NCBI GenBank assembly: GCA_963835775.1
Contig: CAWIHB010000007.1
Span: forward strand, 372,001-436,000
Direction: 5' to 3'
From: Palsa-504 sp963835775
Lineage (GTDB): Bacteria; Actinomycetota; Actinomycetes; Streptosporangiales; Streptosporangiaceae
Length of the DNA stretch: 64,000 bases
Shown here: positions 7,916-19,662 of the stretch, in pieces
Numbering within the stretch: the stretch's first letter is position 1
Layout: each line of letters begins with the position of its first letter
The notes under the pieces: model-generated
What the model was told of the DNA's origin: nothing
The model's input: only the letters and a program-made list of their open reading frames with translations
Databases searched by the model: none
Program-made: the position numbers and the translations under genes

Positions 7916-8806
7916 ATGGCGCGCGTGGTAGTCATTGGCGACCTGATGACGGACGCGGTCGCCCACGCAATGCTCCCGCTGGCCCGGGGCAGCGACACGC
8001 CGGCCGCGGTGACCATGCACGGCGGCGGTTCCGGGGCCAACATCGCGGCCTGGATGGCGGCCGACGGCGGGGACGTGGCCTTCGTCGGGCGGCGCGGCGC
8101 GGACATCGCGGGGCGCAACCGCGACATGGAGCTGATGGGCTACGGCGTGGACGCCCGCCTGGTCATGGACCCGGAGCGGCCCACGGGGACCTGCGTGGTG
8201 ATGGTCACGCACAAGGGCGAGCGGACCATGCTGTCCGACCCGGGCGCGAACGCGGCCCTGTCCCCCGACGACCTGCCGCACGACCTGTTCATCCCCGGCG
8301 CCCACGTGCACGTGTCCGGGTACACGCTGCTGTCCGAGGGATCCCGGTCGGCCGGGCTGGCCGCCATCGAGTACTCGCGGCGGGCCGGCATGACCGCCTC
8401 GGTGGACGCGGCCTCGTCCGCACCGCTGGAGCGGATCGGGGCCGAGCCGTTCCTGGAACTGTCGGCCGGGGCTGTGCTGCTGTTCGTGAACGCCGTCCAG
8501 GCCAAGGTGCTCACCGGCCGCGATGACCCGGAGGCGGCAGCCCGGGTGCTGACCGCCTGGTACCCGCACGTGGTGGTCAAGCTGGGCGCGGACGGGGCGC
8601 TGTTCTACGCCAACGGCCGCCCGCCGGTCCGGGTGCAGGCGCCGCCGGTGGACCGGGTGCTCGACGGCACCGGCGCGGGCGACGCGTTCATCGCCGGGTT
8701 CATCCCGCCCTGGCTGGACAAGAAGCCGCCGGGCGAGGCGCTGGCCAGCGGCTGCCGGCTGGCCGCGCACGCGCTCGGGCTCATCGGGGCCCGCCCGGTC
8801 CTGTGA
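7916..8806 (+). CDS. PfkB family carbohydrate kinase
   Basis: The ATG at 7916 (MARVVVIGDLMTDAV) is chosen because GAGGTGAT precedes it by about 8 nt. The frame extends 23 codons further upstream, but through a G-tract hairpin. The 296-aa product has the ribokinase-fold signatures: N-terminal GGGSGANIAAWMA and the C-terminal DGTGAGDAFIAGFI, whose Asp is the catalytic base. The sugar specificity is not readable. The overlapping SDR gene downstream suggests a small catabolic module for a sugar or sugar acid, with oxidation or reduction followed by ATP-dependent phosphorylation. Confidence 0.88.
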   Translation: MARVVVIGDLMTDAVAHAMLPLARGSDTPAAVTMHGGGSGANIAAWMAADGGDVAFVGRRGADIAGRNRDMELMGYGVDARLVMDPERPTGTCVVMVTHKGERTMLSDPGANAALSPDDLPHDLFIPGAHVHVSGYTLLSEGSRSAGLAAIEYSRRAGMTASVDAASSAPLERIGAEPFLELSAGAVLLFVNAVQAKVLTGRDDPEAAARVLTAWYPHVVVKLGADGALFYANGRPPVRVQAPPVDRVLDGTGAGDAFIAGFIPPWLDKKPPGEALASGCRLAAHALGLIGARPVL

Positions 8807-9576
8807 CGGATTACCTGGACGGGCTGTTTTCTCTGGCGGGCCGGGTCGCGGTGGTGACCGGCGGCAGCTCGGGGATCGGCGCGGGGATGGCCGCGGCGCT
8901 GTCCGGGGCCGGGGCGCAGATGGTGCTGGTGGCCCGGGATTCCGATCGGCTGGCCGCGGCGGCGGCCGGGCTGCGGGAGGCCGGCGGGCAGGCGGCCTGG
9001 ATCAGCGCGGACCTGGCCGACCGGGCCGAGCTGGAGCGGGCCGCGGCGGAAGCGGACGGGGCGTTCGGGCCGCCGGACATCCTGGTTAACTGCGCGGGCG
9101 TCAACCTGCGGCCGCCGCTGGGATCGCTGACGCTTGCTGAGTGGGATGTCACGATGGCGGTCAACCTGACCGCGCCGTTCCTGCTCGGCCAGCGGTTCGG
9201 GCCCTTGATGGCGGCGCGGGGCTGGGGGCGGATCATCAACGTGACCTCGCAGCAGGCGCAGCGGGCGTTCGGGAACAGCGGCGGGTACGGGGCGTCGAAA
9301 GGAGGCCTGGCGTCTTTGACTCGCTCTCAGTCCGAGGCCTGGGCGGCCGCCGGGGTGTGCTGCAACTCGGTGTGCCCCGGCTTCGTGCCGACCCGGCTGA
9401 ACGCCCACGTGGCCCGCGATCCGCAGCGGATGGCGGCCATGGCGGCCCGGACCATGGTGGGCCGCAACGGCCAGCCCGCGGACTTCGCCGGGGTGGCGGT
9501 GTTCCTGGCCTCGCGGGCCAGCGACTATGTCACCGGGCAGACGCTGTACGTGGACGGCGGCTTCTCCGCCACGTAG
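8803..9576 (+). CDS. SDR family oxidoreductase
   Basis: The GTG start overlaps the kinase stop (GTGA), so the two genes are translationally coupled. The 257-aa protein is a classical short-chain dehydrogenase. It has the cofactor motif TGGSSGIGAG, a variant structural motif NCAGVN (usually NNAG), the catalytic Ser in INVTSQQAQ, and Tyr/Lys in YGASKGG. The C-terminus ends in the typical YVTGQTLYVDGGFSAT. It resembles gluconate 5-dehydrogenase and related sugar-acid or polyol dehydrogenases, but substrate cannot be assigned. It acts in the cytoplasm with NAD(P). Confidence 0.88.
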   Translation: MTDYLDGLFSLAGRVAVVTGGSSGIGAGMAAALSGAGAQMVLVARDSDRLAAAAAGLREAGGQAAWISADLADRAELERAAAEADGAFGPPDILVNCAGVNLRPPLGSLTLAEWDVTMAVNLTAPFLLGQRFGPLMAARGWGRIINVTSQQAQRAFGNSGGYGASKGGLASLTRSQSEAWAAAGVCCNSVCPGFVPTRLNAHVARDPQRMAAMAARTMVGRNGQPADFAGVAVFLASRASDYVTGQTLYVDGGFSAT

Positions 9577-9622
9577 GCGGTAAACGCGGCGTTGGCCTTG
9601 GCAGGCCGGCGGACGCGGCAGA

Positions 9623-12173
9623 ATGAACGTCATGGCCCCACGGCGCAGCGGCGGTACTACCACGCCCCCCGAAGAATTCGAAGAGAACATCGTCGACATC
9701 GACGTCGCCGAGGAGATGCGCGGCAGTTACCTCGAATACGCCTACAGCATCATCCACTCCCGGGCGCTGCCCGACGCGCGGGACGGCCTGAAGCCGGTCC
9801 AGCGGCGGATCCTGTACCAGATGAACGAGATGGGCCTGCGCCCGGACCGGGCCCACGTGAAGTGCGCCCGCGTGGTCGGCGAGGTCATGGGCCGCCTGCA
9901 CCCGCACGGCGACTCGGCCATCTACGACGCGCTGGCCCGGATGGCGCAGCCCTGGGCGATGCGGCTGCCGCTGGTGGACGGGCACGGGAACTTCGGCAGC
10001 CTGGGCGGCGACGACCAGCCGGCGGCCATGCGGTACACCGAGGCGCGGCTGACCGCGGCGGCCATGGAGATGGTGGCCTCCATCGACGAGGACACCGTCG
10101 ACTTCGTGCCGAACTACGACGGCAGCGAGACCCAGCCCGACGTGCTGCCCGCGGGCATACCGAACCTCCTGGTCAACGGCGCGTCCGGCATCGCGGTCGG
10201 GATGGCCACCAACATGGCGCCGCACAACCTGATCGAGGTCATCGCCGCGGCGCGGCATCTGATCAGGAACCCTGCCGCGTCCCTGGATGCCCTGATGCGG
10301 TTCGTGCCCGGGCCTGACCTGCCCACCGGCGGGCGGATCGTGGGCCTGGAGGGTATCAGGGAGGCCTACGAGACCGGCCGGGGCATCTTCCGCAGCCGGG
10401 CCACGGCGGTGGTGGAGCAGCTGACCCCGCGGCGTACCGGGATCGTGGTCACCGAGCTGCCCTACACGATCGGCCCGGAGAAGGTCATGGCCAGGATCAA
10501 GGACCTGGTCCAGGCCAAGAAGCTCAACGGCATCGCCGACCTGAAGGACCTGACCGACCGCAACCGCGGCCTGCACCTGGTCATCGAGGTGCGCAGCGGC
10601 TTTAACCCGGACGCCGTGCTGGCCGAGCTTTACCGGCTGACGCCGATGGAGGAGACCTTCGGCATCAACAACGTGGCCCTGGTCGACGGGCAGCCGCGAG
10701 TGCTCGGGCTGCGCGAGCTGCTCGAGATCTACGTGGCGCACCGGCTGGACGTGGTGCGGCGGCGGACCGAGTACCGGCGGCGCAAGCGCTTGGAGCGGCT
10801 GCATCTGGTCGACGGGCTGCTGGTGGCCCTGCTCAACATCGACGAGGTCATCGCGGTCATCAGGTCCTCCGACGATGCTTCCTCGGCCCGGGAACGGCTG
10901 ATGGCGGTCTTCGAGCTGTCCGAGATCCAGGCTCAGTACATCCTGGACACCCCGCTGCGCCTGGCTGACCCGCTACGACCGGCTGGAGCTGGAGCGGGAG
11001 CAGGACACGCTGCGCTCGGAGATCGCTTCGCTGACCGAGATCCTGGAGTCCGACGACCGGCTGCGCCAGGTGGTCAGCGACGAACTGGCCGAGATGGCCA
11101 GGAGGTTCGGCACCCCGCGGCGCACGGTGCTGCTGGAGGGGGGTGCCGAGGCGGTGGCGACGGCGGTTCCGCTCGAGGTGACCGACGACCCGTGCGTGGT
11201 GCTGATGTCGGCCACCGGGCTGATGGCCCGGGTGGCTGTTCCCGCGGATTTTTTGGCCGAACGGGCCGTGCTTCCTCCGTCCGGCGACCTGACCCGCTCG
11301 CCGCACGACGCGCTGGTCGCGGCGGTGCGCACCACGGCCCGGGGCACGATCGGGGTGGTGACCTCGGCCGGGCGGCTGGTCAAGGTGAACGTGCTGGAGA
11401 TCCCGGGGCTGCCGCCCGGGGCCGGCCCGGCGTCGCTGGCGGGCGGCACACCGGTGACCGAGTTCGCGGTGCTTTCGCGGGGAGAGACGGTGGCGGGCCT
11501 GTGCGGGGTCGACGGCGACCCGGGCGCGGGTGTCGTGCTGGGCACCGCGGAGGGCGTGGTCAAGCGGGTGCTGCCGGATTACCCGCAGAACCGGGACGAG
11601 TTCGAGCTGATCGCGCTGCGGCCGGGGGACCGGGTGGTGGGCGCGGTGCAGCTGGCCGCGGAGTCTTCCGAGGTGGTGTTCATCACCTCCGACGCGCAGC
11701 TGCTGCGGTTCCCGGCCGCGTCGGTGCGGCCGCAGGGCCGGGCCGCGGGCGGGATGGCCGGCGTGCGGCTGTCGGCTGGCGCGGCCGTGGTGTGGTTCGG
11801 CGCGGTGGACGCGGACGCGGCTTCCGGCGCCCCGCCTGCGGGGTCGGCGCCGGGGACCTACTCCCCCGCGGTGGTGGTGACCGTGGCGGGCAGCGCGGGG
11901 GCGCTGCCCGGTGCGGCGGGCCGCAGCGTGAAGGTCACCCCGCTGCACGAGTACCCGGCCAAGGGCCGGGCCACCGGCGGGGTCCGCTGCCAGCGGTTCC
12001 TCAAGGGCGAGGACGTGCTCGTGCTGGCCTGGGCCGGGCCCGCGCCCGCGGTGGGCGCCACCGACACCGGCCAGCCGGTCGACCTGCCGGACCCGGTGGG
12101 CAGGCGCGACGGCTCCGGGGAGGCGCTGCGGCGGCAGCTGGCGGTTATCGGCGGAGCGGCTCGGGTCCGGTGA
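9623..12173 (+). CDS. parC: DNA topoisomerase IV/gyrase A subunit, with apparent frameshift
   Basis: This is the A subunit of the second actinobacterial type IIA topoisomerase. The breakage-reunion domain is clear, with ALPDARDGLKPVQRRILY, the catalytic-Tyr segment AAMRYTEARL and PHGDSAIYDAL. Up to about 10960 the frame that starts at 9623 is correct. From there the homologous protein continues one frame over: RYDRLELEREQDTLRSEI, then the C-terminal beta-pinwheel ending at 12173. Removing one T at 10962 restores the expected Leu-Arg-Arg-Leu-Thr-Arg. In the sequence as given, translation in the first frame would run on to 12220 with unrelated residues. Either this is a sequence error or the gene is broken. 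The start may be ATG 9623 or 9632. It faces parE across one small gene. Confidence 0.85.
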
Positions 12174-12242
12174 GCTCTGGTTTTCCGGCTTTTCTCTCCG
12201 ATCGTGAGTACCGGGGATAGCAGCGGCCCACGATCATGGCGC

Positions 12243-12373
12243 GGCCCTTAGCGGCTGGGGAGCGGCTTAGCGGCTGGTGAGCGGCTTAGCGGCTGGGGAG
12301 CGGCTTAGCGGCTGGGGAGCGGCTTAGCGGCTGGGGAGCGGCTTAGCGCTGGGGAGCGGCTTCTCGGCTGGGG
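12243..12373. repeat. 19-bp tandem repeat at the 3' end of a hypothetical gene
   Basis: About six copies of AGCGGCTTAGCGGCTGGGG (one 18 bp, flanking ones degenerate) fill most of the gap after parC. They also supply the last codons and stop of the opposite-strand gene. A 19-bp unit shifts the reading frame with every copy. Confidence 0.9.
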
Positions 12374-12755
12374 CGGCCTGGCGGGGGATGCTGATCGGGC
12401 TGGCCTCGGGGCGGGCCAGGCTGGCGATGTGCGCGCCGGGGCCGTTGCGGCCCGCGGCCCGGGCCAGCTGAGCCAGCAGGTCCTCCGGGCCCGCGGACGC
12501 CTCGTCGGCGAGCTGCCACTCCCGGACGATGGTCCACCCCTCGGGGCCGGGATCGAAGATGCCGCCCGCGAAGCAGCCGGCCGCGTCCAGCATCGCGATC
12601 CCGGGGTCGTCGTCGGGGAGGTCCTGCAGGTAACCGGCCGCATCGAGCAGGGATACCACGCTGCGCGCGACGCGCAGGGCGCTAGCGCCGGCGCTGTCCA
12701 GCCGCCACCAGGCCCGTGCCCGGAGGAACTGGGCCACCAGTATCGCCTTAGTCAC
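12324..12755 (-). CDS. Hypothetical actinobacterial protein
   Basis: The 143-aa ORF starts at GTG 12755. It is soluble and Ala/Leu-rich, with a plausible globular part (LDAAGYLQDLPDDDPGIAML, FDPGPEGWTIVREWQLAD) and no motif I recognise. Codon use matches the neighbours. The C-terminal tail (KPLPSAKPLPSR) is encoded by the 19-bp tandem repeat, so its length and stop position depend on repeat copy number. It lies between the convergent topoisomerase genes. Confidence 0.55.
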   Translation of the reverse strand: MTKAILVAQFLRARAWWRLDSAGASALRVARSVVSLLDAAGYLQDLPDDDPGIAMLDAAGCFAGGIFDPGPEGWTIVREWQLADEASAGPEDLLAQLARAAGRNGPGAHIASLARPEASPISIPRQAAPAEKPLPSAKPLPSR

Positions 12756-12801
12756 GGCAAGTGATGATAGCAGCGCTCAGGGTTACCGAGCGTGTATTCG
12801 C

Positions 12802-14904
12802 TCAGGTGTCGATGCGGGACAGGTCGAGCTCGGCGGCGCCGGCCACGATGAAGTCCCGGCGAGGGGCCACCTCGGTCCCCATCAGCAGGTTGAACATCTC
12901 GGCGGCCACGGTGGCGTCCTCGATCCTGATCCGGCGCAGGGTCCGGTGCCGCGGGTCCATGGTCGTCTCGGCCAGTTGGGAGGCGTCCATCTCGCCCAGG
13001 CCCTTGTACCGCTGCACCGGCTCTTTCCACCGCTGGCCGCGCCGCTCCAGGTCGAGCAGCGTGCGGTTCAGCTCGGCGTCGGAGTAGGTGTACCGGTACT
13101 TGTCCTGGCCCTTGCGCACGTTCATCAGCTCGATCCGGTGCAGCGGCGGGACCGCGGCGAAGACCCGGCCCGCGTCCAGCATCGGCCTCAGGTACCGGTA
13201 GAACAGCGTGAGCAGCAGGGTGCGGATGTGCGCGCCGTCCACGTCGGCATCCGCCATGAAGATGATCCGCTGGTAGCGGGCCGAGTCCAGGTCGAATGAG
13301 CTGCCCGAGCCCGCCCCGATGACCTGGATGATGGCGGCGCACTCGGCGTTCTTCAGCATGTCGGCCAGCGAGGCCTTCTGCACGTTGAGGATCTTGCCGC
13401 GGATCGGCAGCAGGGCCTGGAACTCCGAGTCCCTGGCCAGCTTGGCCGTGCCCAGCGCGGAGTCGCCCTCGACGATGAACAGCTCGCTGCGGTCGTCGGC
13501 GGACCGGCAGTCGACCAGCTTGGCCGGCAGCGACGAGCTGGCCAGCGCCGACTTGCGGCGCTGGTTGTCGCGGTGCTCGCGGGCGGCGATGCGGGCCTTG
13601 GCCGCGGAGACCACCTTCTCGAGTGCCGCGCGGGCTTGCTGCTTGGCGCCGCGCGGCGGGGTCTCGAAGTAGGCGCTGAGCTGGGAGTTTATGACTTGCG
13701 CGACGATCTTGGCGGCGGCCGGGGTGCCGAGCACCTCCTTGGTCTGGCCCTCGAACTGCGGCTCGGGCAGCCGCACCGAGACCACCGCGACCAGGCCCTC
13801 GAGCACGTCTTCCTTGGCCACCGGCTCGTCGCCGTTCTTCAGCAGCCGGGCCGCGCGGAGCTGGTCGTTCATGGTGCGGACCATGGCCCGCTCGAAGCCG
13901 GCCACGTGGGTGCCGCCGTGCGGGGTGGCGATGACGTTGACGAACGAGCGGACCACGGAGTCGTAGCCGCTCCCCCACTGCACCGCGACGTCCACGGCGA
14001 GTTCGCGCTCCACCTCGGTGGGCGTCATGTGCCCCCGGTCGTCGAGTACCGGGATGGTCTCGGTGAAGTTGCCGGAACCGGTCAGCCGCAGCACGTCGGT
14101 GACCGGCTCGCCGGAGCCCAGGTGGGCGCAGAACTCGCTGATGCCGCCGTCGAAGCGGAACTCAGCCTGGCTGGGCTCCTCGCCCTCCCCGCTCTCCTCG
14201 CGGATGGCGATGCCCAGGCCGGGCACCAGGTAGGCGGTCTGCCTGGCCCGCTCGGCCAGCGCGTCGAAGCTGAACCGCGCGTCACGCAGGAAGACCTGGC
14301 GGTCCGGCCAGAACCTGATCCGGGTGCCGGTGGCCCTCCTGGCCAGCCGGCCCAGCGTGCGCAGGCCCGACTTCTTGGTGAAGTCCGCGTCCGGGTCCGG
14401 CCCGGCGAACTCGCCGGTGACGCCGCGGCGGAAGCTGGCCGCCCAGGTCCGTCCGTCCCGGTCCACCTCCACGTTCAGCCGCGCGGCCAGCGCGTTGACC
14501 ACCGAGGCGCCCACGCCGTGCAGGCCGCCGGAGGCGGTGTAGGAGCCGCCGCCGAACTTGCCGCCCGCGTGCAGCCGGGTCATGACCAGCTCCACGCCGG
14601 TCAGCTTGGTCTTGCGCTCCAGGTCGACCGGGATGCCCCGCCCGTTGTCCCTGACCTCGGCCGAGCCGTCCGCGTGCAGGATCACCTCGATGCGGGTGCA
14701 GTGCCCGCCCAGCGCCTCGTCCACCGCGTTGTCGAAGATCTCCCACAGGCAGTGCTGCAGGCCGCGGCCATCGGTGGACCCGACGTACATGCCGGGCCGC
14801 TTGCGCACCGCGTCCAGGCCCTCAAGGACCGACAGGTGCCGGGCGGTGTAGGCGTCGGCGGCCGCCTGCGCGGGCATCCGGGTAGCGGTGGTCAGGGCGG
14901 TCAC
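12802..14904 (-). CDS. parE: DNA topoisomerase IV/gyrase B subunit (ATPase)
   Basis: The GTG at 14904 is preceded by GGAAGGAG at good spacing. The 49 codons further upstream in frame lack family similarity. The 700-aa product has the GHKL ATPase motifs NAVDEA, DNGRGIPV and GGLHGVGASVVNAL. The transducer domain follows, then the TOPRIM motifs ELFIVEGDSA and MADADVDGAHIRTLLL, and a complete C-terminus. It partners ParC to decatenate or relax DNA using ATP. It is the paralogue of GyrB usually found near the principal sigma gene in actinomycetes, as here. Confidence 0.9.
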   Translation of the reverse strand: MTALTTATRMPAQAAADAYTARHLSVLEGLDAVRKRPGMYVGSTDGRGLQHCLWEIFDNAVDEALGGHCTRIEVILHADGSAEVRDNGRGIPVDLERKTKLTGVELVMTRLHAGGKFGGGSYTASGGLHGVGASVVNALAARLNVEVDRDGRTWAASFRRGVTGEFAGPDPDADFTKKSGLRTLGRLARRATGTRIRFWPDRQVFLRDARFSFDALAERARQTAYLVPGLGIAIREESGEGEEPSQAEFRFDGGISEFCAHLGSGEPVTDVLRLTGSGNFTETIPVLDDRGHMTPTEVERELAVDVAVQWGSGYDSVVRSFVNVIATPHGGTHVAGFERAMVRTMNDQLRAARLLKNGDEPVAKEDVLEGLVAVVSVRLPEPQFEGQTKEVLGTPAAAKIVAQVINSQLSAYFETPPRGAKQQARAALEKVVSAAKARIAAREHRDNQRRKSALASSSLPAKLVDCRSADDRSELFIVEGDSALGTAKLARDSEFQALLPIRGKILNVQKASLADMLKNAECAAIIQVIGAGSGSSFDLDSARYQRIIFMADADVDGAHIRTLLLTLFYRYLRPMLDAGRVFAAVPPLHRIELMNVRKGQDKYRYTYSDAELNRTLLDLERRGQRWKEPVQRYKGLGEMDASQLAETTMDPRHRTLRRIRIEDATVAAEMFNLLMGTEVAPRRDFIVAGAAELDLSRIDT

Positions 14905-15072
14905 GGCCGGCCGTGCTCCTTCCGGGAAGCGGCCCCGATCCGGGCCTATCGAACAGAGTAGCGCCTCCAGCGGGATGCGGTGGGGGTGCCACGCGGCATG
15001 TCTTACCGGTAATCGCAGACTCACCGCGACGAATGCATCATCCGGGTCCAATCTGGGTACATCTTAGGTAGA

Positions 15073-15137
15073 GACACACGGTGCCTGTGTGCCGCCGGGA
15101 ATGCCAAGCGACCGGCGGAGCACAGGCACCATGTGTC
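15073..15137. other. Long imperfect hairpin between divergent parE and DUF7455 genes
   Basis: A 26-bp stem (15073-15098 with 15112-15137) has two mismatches and one G-T pair around a 13-nt loop. It sits about 170 bp from both divergent start codons. There is no T-run on either side, so it is not a standard terminator. The rest of 14905-15306 holds no gene I can support. Confidence 0.75.
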
Positions 15138-15306
15138 CCTGGCAGCAAAGTAGACACGGAGCGTCCAGGGGCGGTTTCGCTTGTGGCGTACACCACCCCG
15201 AGTGGGGAACGCGGACGGCTGGGTATGTGTTGCACTGAACTGTAGGACGGAAAACTCAGGGCCATACGGATGTAGAAGCCGGAGGCACACCCCGAGGGAG
15301 GCGACG

Positions 15307-15516
15307 TTGACTGGAGCCATAGCCCCCACAAGGCCGCTCACTGCCCTGGATGTCTGCGATCGCTGCGGCGCCCAGGCTTATGTTCGCGTGCTACTGGCCA
15401 ACTCAGGAGAGCTTCTGTTCTGCGCGCATCACGGCCGGGTGCACGCCCAGGCGCTGGCCAAGGTGGCGATCGACATCCAGGACGAGAGCAACCGGTTGTC
15501 GGAGCCGCAGCCATAA
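15307..15516 (+). CDS. DUF7455 small zinc-ribbon-like protein
   Basis: The TTG at 15307 is preceded by GAGGGAGG with a 6-nt spacer, which fixes the start better than the longer upstream frame. The 69-aa protein has CDRCGAQAYVRV and LLFCAHHGR, so Cys-x-x-Cys and Cys-x-His-His could bind zinc. This family is conserved in actinomycetes next to the principal sigma gene. Its function is unknown. The 14-bp direct repeats begin at its stop codon. Confidence 0.85.
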   Translation: MTGAIAPTRPLTALDVCDRCGAQAYVRVLLANSGELLFCAHHGRVHAQALAKVAIDIQDESNRLSEPQP

Positions 15517-15552
15517 CACAGGGCCCATAACACAGGGCCCATAACACAGGGC
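15511..15552. repeat. 14-bp direct repeat, three copies
   Basis: CCATAACACAGGGC is repeated three times in tandem, starting inside the last codons of the DUF7455 gene. Confidence 0.9.
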
Positions 15553-15595
15553 TGGGCGGCTAGGCCGGCAACGACGTCGGCCGTCGGCGTGGGAC

Positions 15596-15629
15596 GCCGA
15601 CGCCAGTAACTGACTGGCGTCGGCCTTTT
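15596..15629 (+). terminator. Intrinsic terminator after DUF7455 gene
   Basis: CCGACGCCAGT pairs perfectly with ACTGGCGTCGG (5-nt loop) and is followed by CCTTTT on the plus strand. It separates this gene from the convergent sigma-factor gene. A 23-bp direct duplication (TTGCTTTCCTGGGCCCCGGC...) follows at 15628-15673. Confidence 0.85.
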
Positions 15630-15703
15630 GCTTTCCTGGGCCCCGGCGCGTTGCTTTCCTGGGCCCCGGCGCGGCCGCCGCCGGAACTCTGCTTTGGGGC
15701 GGG

Positions 15704-17200
<1,497 letters not shown>

Positions 17201-17311
17201 CCCTTCCTTCGCTGGCTAGCTGCCACTAGGGACTGATTCAACCCGCCTGCCTCCCACTCAACCACCATAGGCTGCGACCAGGAGTGACTTGTACGCCTCC
17301 GCCGGGCGCCG

Positions 17312-19367
17312 TCACCGCCCGCCGCCCGAAGGCACGTGCATGACCAGCACAGTGACGTCATCGTCTTGGTCGTGCCCTGCGAGCATACGATCCACCAGGT
17401 ACTCGAGCAGCCGTTCCGGGTGGCCGAGCACGTCGGGATCGGCACGTGCGGCCACGGCCGCCAGCTCCTCCAAACCCGCGTCCAGACCACGATTCCTGTT
17501 CTCTACCAGGCCGTCCGAATAGAAAACCGCCGTGCTGCCCGGCCGCAGGCTGAACGTGTGCTGCTTTCTCGGGCTGGCCCAGCCGAGCGGCGTGCCCGCC
17601 TCCACGTGATCGAACCGCGGCGCGGTGCCCGCCTCTAGAACAAGGGCGGGCAGGTGCCCGGCATTCCCGAGCATGCCCTCGCCGGTCTCCGGGTTGATGA
17701 CCAGATAGGCGACGGTGGTGACCTGCTCCTCGGGCTCGGTGGCGCTGAACAGCCGGTCCAGGCCGCCCAGGACCGCAGCCGGGCGGGAGTCGGTCAGCGC
17801 CAGCGCGCGCAGCGCGTTGCGCACCCGGCCCATGCCGGCCGCAGCGGTCAGCCCCTTGCCCATGACGTCGCCGACCGCCACCGCCAGCCGCTGGTCGGCC
17901 AGCCGGAACGCGTCGTACCAGTCGCCGCCGATCTCCATGTTCTTGGCCACCGGCCGGTAGCTCGCCGCCAGGACCAGGCCGGGCAGGACGGGCAGCTGGT
18001 CGGGCAGCAGGCTGCGCTGCAGCGTCTCGGCCGTGGTGTGCTCCCGCTCGTACAGCCCGGCCCGCTCCACGGCCAGCGAGCACTGGCCGGCCAGCGCCTC
18101 CAGGAAGACCCGTTCCTCCTCGGTGATCCGCCGCGGGCGGCCGAACGAGAACCGCAGCGCGCCCAGCGGAGCCCCCGCGGCCAGCAGCGGCAGGCCCACC
18201 CAGGACCGCTCGTCGGAGTCCGCGGCTACCGTGGCCGGGTCGATGTCGAGCTCGCCCTCGAACTGCCTGCGCAGGTCGGCCGGGTCCTCGACCAGCACGG
18301 GCCGCCGGGTGGCGATGGCCTTGGTCATCACGCTGGGAGACTGGAGGGTCAGCGGCCCGCCCGCCGAGTCGGGCGCGCCCTGCACGCCGTCGTCGTTGAC
18401 CACCCGCAGCCGGGCGCCGTCGGCCTCGAGCAGCGCCACCGCCGAGCGCAGCGCGCCGATCGCGGTCCGCCCTACCTCGGTGATGACCTCCACCACCTGC
18501 TCGACGGTGAGCGCCTCGGCCAGCATGGAAGTGGCCTGCTGCAGCCGCGCGGTGCGCAGCGCCGCGGCGGACAGCTGCTCGGTCAGCCGGCCGCGCATCT
18601 CCTCGGCCTCGCGCTGGCTGGTCACGTCGGTGCTGGCCCCGACCCACTCGACGATCTTGCCGTCGCGCTCGATCGGCACCGCCCGCACGTCGTAGTGCCG
18701 GTACGAGCCGCCCTTGGTCCTGATCCGGTACCTGTCGTCGAAGACCTTGCCAGTCCGGACGCACTCGCGCCAGTCACGCTGGACCCGCTCCCGGTCCTCG
18801 GGATGGATCGAGGCCAGCCAGCCGTGCCCGATGTATTCCTCGGCGCTCTGCCCGGTGATCCAGCGGAACTCGGGCGAGTCCTCTTTCATCGCGCCGTCCG
18901 GCGCCGCCACCCAGACCACCTGGGCGCCGCCCTGGACCAGCGAGCGGTAGCGCTCCTCGCTGCGCCTGATCTGGTCCTCGCCGGCGTGCGCGGCGCTGTC
19001 GAGCAGGATGAGGCCGACGGCGGCGATCGCGCCCGCCGCGTCGCGCAGCGGGAACCAGGAGGCGCTGGCGCTGGCGCCGGCTTCGGCCGCCGGGTAGCCG
19101 GGCTCAATGATCGGCGTGCCGTCGCCCAGCACCTTGCGCAGCGCGATGTCGGCCCGGGCCGCGACGTCCTCGGGCCACAGGTCGGCGGGCAGCTGGCCGG
19201 CATGGTCTGCTTCGGCCGTGCCGAAGATCCGGGCCAGCGCAGCATTCGCCCAGCGGAAGCGCAGGTCGGGCCCGAACAAGGCCAGGCCGACAGGCGCCTC
19301 GCGTATCAGCATGTCCACCAGAACGGCTTGCGACGGGTCACGTTGCCTGGGCACAGACGTCTCCATG
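17312..19367 (-). CDS. PAS-PAS-GAF-SpoIIE (PP2C) phosphatase
   Basis: The ATG at 19367 is preferred; a GTG six bases upstream is also possible. The roughly 684-aa protein begins with a PAS domain (LIREAPVGLALFGPDLRFRW). A second PAS with its PAC end follows (RIRTKGGSYRHYDVRAVPIE, VEWVGASTDVT), then a GAF domain from about residue 290. It ends with a SpoIIE-type Ser/Thr phosphatase (EIGGDWYDAFRL, AVGDVMGKGLTAAAGM, GNAGHLPALV, FYSDGLVE and a final DDDVTVLV). The metal-binding Asp residues are present. Such proteins usually dephosphorylate anti-anti-sigma factors in partner-switching cascades that free an alternative sigma factor. No anti-sigma or anti-anti-sigma gene is adjacent. It is cytoplasmic. 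Confidence 0.87.
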
Positions 19368-19662
19368 CTCACGACGGGCACCCGCCTGCCGCGCCGGGGC
19401 CGGCCTCTGGGAGGCCAGCCGCCAGGAGCACGGTCATGGGCGGCTCCTTCCCCGGGGATCGTCGTTCCCGCAGCCAACCAATTAAGCGTGCCACAGTCCG
19501 GCAATTGGTGCGGCCAGGAAACCGGATTCGCAGCCAGCGAACCCCGATCTACTCCGCACCTCAGGTTTGCCTGCGTGTCGCGTGTCGTTTATGAGGCGGA
19601 ATTACAGCGGGCATGACAACGTAGCATAGCGTCCGCATGTCCAGATCTGAGAGGCTATCAGG

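Noticed and set aside
10955..10975. Programmed ribosomal frameshift in parC
   Set aside because: No slippery heptamer, stop codon or downstream structure; a single inserted base explains the data and recurs in the CPBP gene.
15021..15341. Minus-strand ORFs of about 100 codons between parE and the DUF7455 gene
   Set aside because: They cover the hairpin and the promoter regions, lack ribosome sites and have atypical composition.
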